Positions 1-5,148 of a stretch of 5,148 bases of DNA are shown one piece after another (within the stretch, counting starts at the first letter, position 1; every line of letters starts with the position of its first letter). Both the position numbers and the translations under genes were made by a program. The stretch comes from Candidatus Poseidoniaceae archaeon (GTDB lineage Archaea > Thermoplasmatota > Poseidoniia > Poseidoniales > Poseidoniaceae): positions 1-5,148 of the forward strand of contig JAKUNY010000114.1 of assembly GCA_022451765.1 (NCBI GenBank), in the 5' to 3' direction. The notes under the pieces were generated by a model. It searched no databases, was not told the origin of the DNA, and saw only the letters and a program-made list of their open reading frames with translations.

Positions 1-2
1 TA

Positions 3-404
3 ATCGAATGCCTCGCTGACTGGGGTCTGTCCGTTGGTCGCTGATTCCACCTCATGCATGACTTGATTGACGTGCTTTCAGACTCAGAAACGCTCGGAAA
101 ACCTACAGGTTCTGATGTTGCTCAAGGAAAGCAGACCTTGATGGTCATACACGCACTTGAGCAATCAGATTCAGCTGCTAAAACTCGGTTGCTAAACGTT
201 CTGGGGAAATGCGAAGAGGCGACGGAGGAGATGATTCAAGATGGAATTGCAGCACTCCAAGAACTTGGATCAATCGATTATGCACGAGAAAAGGCCAATG
301 AATACCACCAGCATGCACACGCTTGCTTGGATCGTTTGCCGGATGGACCCGCAATGATTGCATTGCGTGAGCTAACCGATCTTCAACTCAAGCGTCTGAG
401 TTGA
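3..404 (+). pseudogene. Trans-isoprenyl diphosphate synthase (polyprenyl synthetase family), 3' part, interrupted by in-frame TGA
   Basis: This is the C-terminal part of a GGPP/FPP synthase-type enzyme, which condenses isopentenyl diphosphate with an allylic diphosphate to make prenyl chains; in archaea these feed membrane lipid synthesis. The frame open from base 3 reads ECLADWGLSVGR, a TGA at 42-44, then FHLMHDLIDVLSD, LGKPTGSD and GKQTL. This is the family's continuous block around the second Asp-rich motif, followed by the usual GSIDYA segment and terminal helices. The ATG at 54 is internal to that block and is not a credible start. Two oddities stand out: the TGA sits where the family has the residue just before FQ, and the motif normally DDxxD reads HDLID, with FQ changed to FH. 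It may be a decaying gene, a divergent non-catalytic paralogue, or a read containing an error. The N-terminal half, including the first Asp-rich motif, lies outside the window. Family assignment is firm; pseudogene status is uncertain. Confidence 0.7.
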
Positions 405-858
405 CGATGACTTTCTCACCTTGATGTATTGTTCCCTCGACAAGGACACGTGCGTACCATCGGGTTTTTCCTGGATACTTTTTGTCTGATAGCAAATTGA
501 AGTCCTGATTCAGGAAGGATTCCTTAATTGTCTTGCACGGTGATGCTGCCATAGTAATCTCAAGCAGAACATTTGGAAACTGAAGCCTCACACCCGGTCG
601 TAGTGATGAAAATGGAACATCGAGGAGTATGTTCTCTCCGGTCGTCCCGCCCGCAATCGGATGTCCACTCGCCCGTAATTCGTCAACGATTTCCTGAGCG
701 AGAAGACAGACGGCTTTTTCAGCACCACCATGGTGTTTCTTATCACGAATAATCTCGTCTTTAATACCGACAGATTGAACTTGAATCGAGTCAACTGAAG
801 GTTTTGGGACGCCACCAACTGTGGTGGCAAAAAGGCCCGTTATTTCCCCAGAGATCAT
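388..858 (-). CDS. Stand-alone MOSC-domain protein (YiiM-like sulfur-carrier domain)
   Basis: This is a 156-residue protein consisting of essentially one MOSC domain, the beta-barrel fold shared with the molybdenum cofactor sulfurase C-terminus and bacterial YiiM. Visible family signatures are DKKHHGGAEKAV (residues 39-50), GENILLD (74-80), the SPCKTI segment with the expected conserved Cys at 108, RWYARVL (133-139) and a terminal G-x-I-x-x-GEKV turn (142-150). The Cys is thought in this family to carry sulfur for transfer to metal cofactors or, in YiiM/YuaD-type proteins, to act in molybdenum-dependent detoxification. It is shorter than YiiM (about 220 residues), lacking the C-terminal helical domain. 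The ATG lies 2 nt after the EF-2 stop and has no SD in front, which suggests translation coupled to EF-2. Its last 17 bp overlap the converging prenyl synthase gene. The exact substrate cannot be told from sequence. Confidence 0.88.
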   Translation of the reverse strand: MISGEITGLFATTVGGVPKPSVDSIQVQSVGIKDEIIRDKKHHGGAEKAVCLLAQEIVDELRASGHPIAGGTTGENILLDVPFSSLRPGVRLQFPNVLLEITMAASPCKTIKESFLNQDFNLLSDKKYPGKTRWYARVLVEGTIHQGEKVIVNSDA

Positions 859-860
859 GT

Positions 861-3068
861 TCAGTCAGAATAATACGATTCTGGGTTTGGTTCAGGCTTC
901 AATCCCTTACGGGTTCGAATTTCACCGACGACCTTGTCGAAAAGTTGTGGTGGGAGCATTTCAAATCCAAGGTTCTCAGTGTTCCAAACCGCACGGCCCT
1001 GTGATGCTGCACGAATATCGTTAGAGAAACCGAAGGTTTCAGCGATTGGAAGTACACCCACGACGGTTGTTACATCGCCTTCACTTGGCATGTCTTCGAT
1101 GATACCACGACGGTTTGTGACTTCGCGTGTAACTTGGCCAAGCCAGTCGTTCGGTACCGAGACGAATGCCTTTTGCATTGGCTCAAGCAGTACAGTCCTT
1201 GCTCGCATCATTGCACCTTTGATTCCATTTCGGACTGCTGGGATGGTTTGAGCAGGTCCACGGTGAATTGCGTCTTCGTGGAGTTTAGCATCCGTAAGTC
1301 GAACGAACATACCCTGGACAGGTTCGTCAGCGATAGGACCCTTCTTGCATACTTCATTGAAAGCTTCAATAATCAATTCACGAGTCTCGTGAAGACCTTG
1401 AATACCCTTGGTGTCGTTGACGAGGACGTTTGTTCCATTGATGGCGTATATCTTCCGCATCAAGTCCTTGTCCATACCGAGCTCACCAAACTTGTTTCCA
1501 GTCTCCTTCGCATCGCTGCTTCGGACTGGACCGTCGCCAAGATCGCCGCTGCGTAGAGCGTTAACGACTTCGCCCGGGAGTGATTCAATTTCAAAGAAGT
1601 AACGGTTGTGTCGGTTCGGGGATTTGCCTTCGAACGCTTGTCCTCTGTTGCTGCCCTGCACACCCTCGCGATAAACAACGATTGGTGGACTGACACTGAC
1701 CTTGATGTTCTGTTCTTCCTCAATCCGGTACACGGTGATTTCAAGATGGAGTTCACCCATTCCAGCCAACAATGCCTCACCAGTTTCTTGGTTTGTTGTA
1801 ACCTGCAATGATGCGTCGGATTTTGCGAGGGAACGTAGTGCATCAATGAACTTGGGAAGATCTTTCATGCTCTTTGGTTCAACTGCGACAGTAACAACAG
1901 GGTCTGAGTAATGACGAATGGCTTCGAAGGGAGTGAAATCCTTGTCGCGTGAGAGTGTGACACCAGCAGCTGCACTTCGTATACCAGTGATTGCAGCAAT
2001 GTTACCAGCGACAACTTTTGGTACAGTGATTCGGTCTCCACCGACCATCATGCTGACTTGCTGAACACGCTCTGGTTTTGCAGCGCCAATAGCAAACACG
2101 GACTCACCTTGTGCAATCGCACCGGAGTAAATTCGTCCAACGGCGACTTCCCCGGCATGGGGGTCCATCCATATTTTCGTAATCATCATTGCAAGTTCTG
2201 CATCTGGATCGCAAGCCATCATTGCCTTACCAATACCAGATTCTAGGTCACCTGTCCAAATGTTGGGGATACGATAGGGCTGGGCCTGAACTGGACTTGG
2301 CAATTTTGTAACCGCCATGTCGAGAAGAACCTCGTGAACGGGAGCAGCTTGTGCGAGTTCCTTTTGCTTCTCCTCATTGCAGTACTGGAAGATATCCGTC
2401 ATGCTGACGCCGGATTTCTTCATGTAAGGGATGGTGATTCCCCAGTTGTGGTATGCGCTTCCGAAGGCAACAGTACCGTCCAATACACTGACCTGCCATT
2501 CTTTTTTGAACTCATCAGGAGCAAACTGTTTGATGAGTTTGTTGACCTTCGTAATGGTCTCTTGGAATCTGTTCATCATGTCTTCAGGCGTCACTTGTAG
2601 TTCGTTGATCAATCGATCGACTTTGTTGATGAAGAGTACAGGCTTGACCTTTTCCTTGAGTGCTTGCCGGACAACGGTCTCAGTTTGAGGCATCGGTCCT
2701 TCAACGGCACAAGCGAGGATGAAGCAACCATCGACAGCACGCATGGCACGCGTAACGTCGCCACCAAAGTCAACGTGTCCCGGTGTATCAATGAGGTTGA
2801 TGAGGTAATCCGTCCCGTCAACAGCGTGGACCATCGAAGCAGAAGCAGCGTTGATGGTAATTCCTCGAGCAGATTCTTGTTCATCGAAGTCAAGAACTCG
2901 AGCAGCACCAGCTAGGTCGCTGGACATCATCCCTGCACCTGCAATCAGGTTATCAGAAAGCGTTGTCTTTCCATGATCAATGTGCGCAGCAATGCACAGA
3001 TTGCGAATCTGTGGAAGTACGTTCATAACTTCTGTAGCCTTTTTGATGTTGTCTTCTTTTCGTCCCAT
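861..3068 (-). CDS. fusA: Archaeal translation elongation factor 2 (aEF-2)
   Basis: This GTPase translocates tRNA and mRNA through the ribosome after peptide bond formation. From the chosen ATG it is 735 residues, the normal archaeal EF-2 length. The G domain shows the P-loop AHIDHGKT (28-35), switch I RGITI (68-72), DTPGH (94-98), NKVD (148-151) and the GSAYHNW stretch near 204-209. Domains II and III follow, including GMGELHLEI around 436-444. Domain IV carries LHEDAIHRG with His602, the residue modified to diphthamide in archaea and eukaryotes, so the target site is intact. The ATG at 3068 is preferred over an in-frame GTG at 3077 because archaeal EF-2 typically begins MGRKEDN and because AGGTGG sits 5 nt upstream; the GTG would lie inside that SD. 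It is third in the uS12-uS7-EF-2-MOSC cluster, about 91 nt after uS7. Confidence 0.98.
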   Translation of the reverse strand: MGRKEDNIKKATEVMNVLPQIRNLCIAAHIDHGKTTLSDNLIAGAGMMSSDLAGAARVLDFDEQESARGITINAASASMVHAVDGTDYLINLIDTPGHVDFGGDVTRAMRAVDGCFILACAVEGPMPQTETVVRQALKEKVKPVLFINKVDRLINELQVTPEDMMNRFQETITKVNKLIKQFAPDEFKKEWQVSVLDGTVAFGSAYHNWGITIPYMKKSGVSMTDIFQYCNEEKQKELAQAAPVHEVLLDMAVTKLPSPVQAQPYRIPNIWTGDLESGIGKAMMACDPDAELAMMITKIWMDPHAGEVAVGRIYSGAIAQGESVFAIGAAKPERVQQVSMMVGGDRITVPKVVAGNIAAITGIRSAAAGVTLSRDKDFTPFEAIRHYSDPVVTVAVEPKSMKDLPKFIDALRSLAKSDASLQVTTNQETGEALLAGMGELHLEITVYRIEEEQNIKVSVSPPIVVYREGVQGSNRGQAFEGKSPNRHNRYFFEIESLPGEVVNALRSGDLGDGPVRSSDAKETGNKFGELGMDKDLMRKIYAINGTNVLVNDTKGIQGLHETRELIIEAFNEVCKKGPIADEPVQGMFVRLTDAKLHEDAIHRGPAQTIPAVRNGIKGAMMRARTVLLEPMQKAFVSVPNDWLGQVTREVTNRRGIIEDMPSEGDVTTVVGVLPIAETFGFSNDIRAASQGRAVWNTENLGFEMLPPQLFDKVVGEIRTRKGLKPEPNPESYYSD

Positions 3069-3073
3069 GGTAG

Positions 3074-3079
3074 CCACCT
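3074..3079 (-). promoter_or_regulatory. Ribosome binding site deciding the EF-2 start
   Basis: AGGTGG on the minus strand lies 5 nt before the ATG at 3068. The GTG that would extend EF-2 by three residues is part of this motif, so the ATG is the better start. Confidence 0.75.
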
Positions 3080-3125
3080 GTCTGGTTCAATCCGCCCACT
3101 GGAATGGGGTTCTTAAGTGAGTCGC

Positions 3126-3148
3126 AAAAGTTCGACGAATTTCGCCGA
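3126..3148 (-). other. Small hairpin followed by a T-tract between uS7 and EF-2
   Basis: In the uS7-EF-2 spacer the minus strand can fold TCGGCGA (3148-3142) with TTCGTCGA-type sequence down to 3132, about 7 bp with one G-U pair and a 3-nt loop. CTTTT follows at 3130-3126. This could be an attenuator, a processing site or chance; the stem is short. Confidence 0.25.
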
Positions 3149-3159
3149 CGTGTGCGGTT

Positions 3160-3765
3160 TCATCGTGCTGATGCAGCGATTCGCTCAACTTCTTCTTTCT
3201 TGGAGACAGCATAGGAGGTCGCATCGCCTTCGGAAGCCTTGTTGAGTTCATTGACAATGCACTGTTCTAGCGTTCGCTTCGATTTGTGTGTTCCTTGCTG
3301 AGCCCCTTTTGCAAGGTGCTTGAGGGCGACATCGAGACGTCGTGATGGTGAGGAGTCAACAGCCTTGGGCTGGGAAACTGCACCGAATTTGATACGAGTA
3401 ATTTCTTCCATTGGGGCTGCGTTGCAAATGGCGTCAACAAAGATCTGAAGAGGATTCATGTTTCGGCGTTCTGCGAGGACATCGAGAGCGCTTTCGAATG
3501 CTTTCATTGCGGATTGCTTCTTTCCGGTGTATGCACCTGTTCGCATGAGTTTGTTGATGTAGCGCTCAACGACGCTTAGTTTGGACTTTCCAAACCACAT
3601 GTTCGCATGACGGCCCCCGGTGTGAGGTACACCGACGGTTGTGAGATTGACATACGGAGCAAGACCTGGGTCATTGCAGACGACTTCTGCAGCATCCCAT
3701 TTTCCAAAAACAAGTGTCCCAATTCCAGCGATTGGGCGTTCGTCGATTACCGTTTCTTCTGTCAT
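3160..3765 (-). CDS. rpsG: Small ribosomal subunit protein uS7
   Basis: uS7 is a primary 16S rRNA-binding protein that organises the 30S head near the E site. The product is 201 residues, in the range for archaeal uS7, which is longer than bacterial S7. Recognisable blocks are LFGKWD-like LVFGKWD (18-24), VNLTTVGVPHTGGRHA (39-54), VVERYINKLMRTGAYTGKK (65-83), NPLQIFVDAICNAAPMEEI, SRRLDVALKHLAKGA and the archaeal-type C-terminus KKEEVERIAASAR. The frame stays open upstream to 3948, but that extension lies inside uS12 in another frame and has no uS7 similarity. The ATG at 3765 gives the family N-terminus and has GGTGAGG 8 nt upstream. The uS12 stop codon is embedded in that SD, so translation of the two proteins is probably coupled. 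Confidence 0.97.
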   Translation of the reverse strand: MTEETVIDERPIAGIGTLVFGKWDAAEVVCNDPGLAPYVNLTTVGVPHTGGRHANMWFGKSKLSVVERYINKLMRTGAYTGKKQSAMKAFESALDVLAERRNMNPLQIFVDAICNAAPMEEITRIKFGAVSQPKAVDSSPSRRLDVALKHLAKGAQQGTHKSKRTLEQCIVNELNKASEGDATSYAVSKKEEVERIAASAR

Positions 3766-3773
3766 GTTGAAAA

Positions 3774-3780
3774 CCTCACC
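3774..3780 (-). promoter_or_regulatory. Ribosome binding site of uS7 containing the uS12 stop
   Basis: GGTGAGG on the minus strand lies 8 nt before the uS7 ATG. The uS12 stop codon TGA is its central triplet, so ribosomes ending uS12 sit over the uS7 initiation region. It fixes the uS7 start at 3765. Confidence 0.75.
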
Positions 3781-4204
3781 GTACTGGCTTCTCCTTGCGT
3801 CCTCGGACCATCTCGTCAAGAGATACTCCATTGACTTGGATGACTTTGTATCGAACTCCAGGAATGTCTCCGTAGGAACGACCCATGCGTCCACCGATAC
3901 CTTCGACCATGACTTCATCGTGCTCGTCGATGAAATTGATAGCACCATCTCCAGGGGCGAAAGCTGTTAGCTTGTTCCCGTTCTTGATGAGTGAAATTTT
4001 CACAGCCTTTCGAATGCCTGAGTTAGGTTGCTTTGCTTCGATACCGACTTTCTCTATGACGATACCCTTGGCTTGTGTTGATCCTGCAAGGGGATCGTGC
4101 TTTGCTCGAGATTTTAGCATACGCTTCTTGTAGCGTCGGTCAGACCAACGAAACTTTTGTCGATCCTTGGCCATTTTCGCACCTGCAAAGAGTCCTCTAC
4201 CCAT
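3776..4204 (-). CDS. rpsL: Small ribosomal subunit protein uS12
   Basis: uS12 lies at the decoding centre at the 30S/50S interface and helps set translational accuracy. The 142-residue product matches archaeal/eukaryotic uS12 along its full length: GLFAG (4-8), KFRWSDRRYKKRML (17-30), IEKVGIEAKQPNS (50-62), the PGDGAINFIDEHDEV block (84-98), GIGGRMGRSYGDIPGVRYK (102-120) and the terminal KGRKEKPVR-like GRKEKPVR. The KQPNS loop and the GDIPGVRYK loop are the two decoding-centre loops, and both are intact. The ATG at 4204 is chosen over the in-frame TTG at 4210 because TGAGGT sits 6 nt before the ATG and the ATG gives the usual N-terminus. It is the first gene of the cluster, behind a TATA-like box. 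Confidence 0.97.
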   Translation of the reverse strand: MGRGLFAGAKMAKDRQKFRWSDRRYKKRMLKSRAKHDPLAGSTQAKGIVIEKVGIEAKQPNSGIRKAVKISLIKNGNKLTAFAPGDGAINFIDEHDEVMVEGIGGRMGRSYGDIPGVRYKVIQVNGVSLDEMVRGRKEKPVR

Positions 4205-4210
4205 GTTCAA

Positions 4211-4216
4211 ACCTCA
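4211..4216 (-). promoter_or_regulatory. Ribosome binding site deciding the uS12 start
   Basis: TGAGGT on the minus strand lies 6 nt before the ATG at 4204 and matches the archaeal anti-SD. The alternative TTG at 4210 would abut it directly, which rules that start out. Confidence 0.75.
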
Positions 4217-4241
4217 TTCGAGCGTTTTCCCGACTTTGCTT

Positions 4242-4252
4242 TCATATATCAA
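4242..4252 (-). promoter_or_regulatory. TATA-like box for the uS12-uS7-EF-2-MOSC cluster
   Basis: On the minus strand the sequence reads TTGATATATGA, the most TATA-like stretch upstream of uS12. A start about 25 nt downstream would fall near 4220-4224, leaving a short leader of roughly 16-20 nt that still contains the TGAGGT SD. Inferred from position and composition only. Confidence 0.5.
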
Positions 4253-4295
4253 GTCGCCGTTTCATCGTAGTGAGGAATCCACCGTCTGCGTGGAA

Positions 4296-4310
4296 GAATA
4301 ATATCATAAA
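4296..4310 (+). promoter_or_regulatory. TATA-like box for the small membrane protein and UbiD genes
   Basis: An AT-rich stretch GAATAATATCATAAA is centred about 29 nt before the ATG at 4332. At normal archaeal spacing the transcript would start at or just before the ATG, giving a leaderless or nearly leaderless message. It lies back to back with the minus-strand TATA-like box in the same 127-bp intergenic region. Confidence 0.45.
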
Positions 4311-4331
4311 CAAGGTGTTGTTAGTTGCATC

Positions 4332-4562
4332 ATGATTCCACAAGGGTTACGACCAGTTGTAGCACTCTTCACCATTGCCGTGGGCCTTTTGGTCATTATC
4401 AATCACTATGTTGGATTTGTCGAGTCCGAGGTCGATATTCTGACCTCGCATGCCATCGGAGTCATTGGTCTTCTTTCTGGTTTGAACATGATGTCAGTCA
4501 ACGCCGAGGCCAAAGAAGAAGACCGCCCAAACTACATCGATGATACCCAGACGAAATTCTGA
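4332..4562 (+). CDS. Small protein with two predicted membrane helices, function unknown
   Basis: This 76-residue protein is not assigned to a family. Residues 8-30 and about 36-56 are hydrophobic and long enough to span the membrane, joined by a very short acidic turn (E31, E33, D35), giving a helical hairpin. Arg7 precedes the first helix, and the C-terminal 20 residues are charged and polar (AKEEDRP, then DDTQTKF). It is read divergently from uS12. The only recognisable SD (AAGGTG, 4312-4317) lies 14 nt before the ATG, which is too far to be convincing; a leaderless transcript from the TATA-like sequence near 4303 fits better. The UbiD-family gene starts 12 nt after its stop in the same frame, so the two are probably co-transcribed. 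Coding status is supported by the compact arrangement and membrane-protein composition, not by homology. Confidence 0.7.
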   Translation: MIPQGLRPVVALFTIAVGLLVIINHYVGFVESEVDILTSHAIGVIGLLSGLNMMSVNAEAKEEDRPNYIDDTQTKF

Positions 4563-4571
4563 GGGCGTGAT
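4561..4571 (+). promoter_or_regulatory. Probable ribosome binding site for the TTG start of the UbiD gene
   Basis: GAGGGCGTGAT overlaps the stop of the small membrane protein gene and contains two partial anti-SD matches: GAGG 10 nt and GTGAT 3 nt before the TTG at 4575. Either supports initiation at the TTG. Confidence 0.5.
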
Positions 4572-4574
4572 ACC

Positions 4575-5148
4575 TTGGCATTTCGAGACCATCTTACACA
4601 CGCCAAACGTGTCGGAGAAGAGGTCAGTCTTGTCCATGGAATCTGGGAAATGAGTTCATTACAATCGCATCAAAATCTGTTGTTCGAGAACATCAAAGAA
4701 GCTCCTGGTCAACGAATCTCCGTTAACATGCTCACACGGGACAGACTGTGTGAGGCAATCGGTATACAACCCGAGGTGTACATCGATACCCTTGCGTGGG
4801 CAATGAAAAACCCTTCATCACCTGAAATCGTTTCCCCAGCGGAAGCGCCTGTTTTCGATTGCATGCAAGATGAAGTCAATCTCCGTAACCTTGCAATTCC
4901 TCACCACTGGCCACAGGATCGAGGCCGCTACATGTCTGCTAGCGTTATCATTGCCGAAGTAAACGGACAACGTAACATGAGCTTTCATCGCCAATTTTTG
5001 CGAGATGAAAATCATCTTGTCGTACGATTGGTTCCACGTCACCTTCGAACAATGGTTGACCGTGCTCGGGAAAATGGTCAGGAAGTTGACATAGCAATCG
5101 TTACTGCTCCCGATCCTGTTGTTCTCTTAGCAGGTGCAATGTCGTTTG
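4575..5148 (+). CDS. UbiD-family prenyl-FMN-dependent decarboxylase, 5' part
   Basis: The first 191 residues of a UbiD-family decarboxylase are present and the gene leaves the window. These enzymes use prenylated FMN made by a UbiX-type partner. Visible features are the N-terminal FRDHL...VGEEV segment, the IPHHWPQDRGRYM block (108-120), which corresponds to the family's substrate and cofactor entry region, then N-M-S-F-H-R (134-139), RLVPRHL (151-157) and the AIVTAPDPVVLLAGA strand (174-188). Established work shows an archaeal UbiD homologue decarboxylating trans-anhydromevalonate phosphate in the modified mevalonate pathway. The RNMSFHR / VPRHL wording fits such archaeal members, but substrate assignment is inference; the catalytic Glu region lies outside the window. 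The TTG at 4575 is chosen because it gives the family N-terminus, the frame is closed by the preceding gene's TGA at 4560-4562, and the next in-frame ATG (4650-4652) would remove conserved sequence. Confidence 0.88.
   Translation, partial: MAFRDHLTHAKRVGEEVSLVHGIWEMSSLQSHQNLLFENIKEAPGQRISVNMLTRDRLCEAIGIQPEVYIDTLAWAMKNPSSPEIVSPAEAPVFDCMQDEVNLRNLAIPHHWPQDRGRYMSASVIIAEVNGQRNMSFHRQFLRDENHLVVRLVPRHLRTMVDRARENGQEVDIAIVTAPDPVVLLAGAMSF

Noticed and set aside
42..44. Selenocysteine or Trp recoding of TGA in the prenyl synthase
   Set aside because: All six visible genes end in TGA, Trp is written TGG throughout, no selenocysteine element is visible, and this family has no known selenoprotein at this site.
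54..404. A complete 116-residue gene starting at the ATG at 54
   Set aside because: The same frame upstream of the TGA carries matching prenyl synthase sequence, and the ATG is inside the FHLMHDLID block with no ribosome binding site, so it is an internal Met of a larger gene.
1134..1556. Plus-strand open frame of 140 codons opposite EF-2
   Set aside because: It is antisense to a fully conserved EF-2 coding region, shows no recognisable family, and is expected as a by-product of EF-2 codon use. The other open frames opposite EF-2, uS7 and uS12 were rejected for the same reason.
3096..3109. CCCA...TGGG inverted repeat upstream of EF-2
   Set aside because: Only four base pairs with a six-base loop; too weak to call.
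3766..3948. N-terminal extension of uS7 up to 3948
   Set aside because: It lies wholly within uS12 in another frame, has no uS7 similarity, and the SD and family N-terminus place the start at 3765.
4325..4543. Alternative frame starting at TTG 4325 over the small membrane protein
   Set aside because: It is rich in Arg, His, Ser and Cys with no coherent hydrophobic segments, whereas the frame from 4332 encodes a clean two-helix protein followed by an in-frame partner.
4818..5042. Minus-strand open frame of 74 codons at the right end
   Set aside because: It is antisense to the conserved UbiD segment, which is continuous on the + strand.

Overview
The window is almost entirely coding and reads as archaeal. 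It holds an EF-2-type (not EF-G-type) translocase with an intact diphthamide site, archaeal-type uS7 and uS12, SD motifs complementary to the 16S 3' end, and short leaders behind TATA-like boxes. The N-terminal style of EF-2 and the small intergenic gaps suggest a euryarchaeon, perhaps a marine Thermoplasmatota (Marine Group II-like) lineage. That placement is inference from general resemblance and needs a tree. All six visible gene ends use TGA, so TGA is a working stop codon here.

Left end (1-404, + strand): the 3' part of a trans-isoprenyl diphosphate synthase (GGPP/FPP synthase family) that enters from outside the window. Its frame is interrupted by TGA at 42-44, and its second Asp-rich motif reads HDLID instead of DDxxD. 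It converges on and overlaps by 17 bp the end of the minus-strand cluster.

Centre (388-4204, - strand): a str-type translation operon in the order uS12, uS7, EF-2, followed by a stand-alone MOSC-domain protein where many archaea carry tuf (EF-1 alpha). uS12 and uS7 are 10 nt apart, with the uS12 stop inside the uS7 SD. uS7 and EF-2 are about 91 nt apart. EF-2 and MOSC are 2 nt apart. A TATA-like box lies upstream of uS12.

Right end (4205-5148, + strand): a 127-bp divergent promoter region, then a 76-residue protein with two predicted membrane helices. A UbiD-family decarboxylase follows in the same reading frame, beginning at TTG four codons after the previous stop, and runs off the window. 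Archaeal UbiD homologues include the decarboxylase of the modified mevalonate pathway, so both ends of the window may serve isoprenoid (membrane lipid) synthesis, with the ribosomal operon between them.

I see no mobile element, CRISPR array, tRNA or rRNA. No stretch over 300 bases lacks a gene. I do not see a clearly undescribed multi-gene system. The points most worth checking are the interrupted, motif-altered prenyl synthase, the MOSC gene in the tuf position, and the small membrane protein joined to UbiD.
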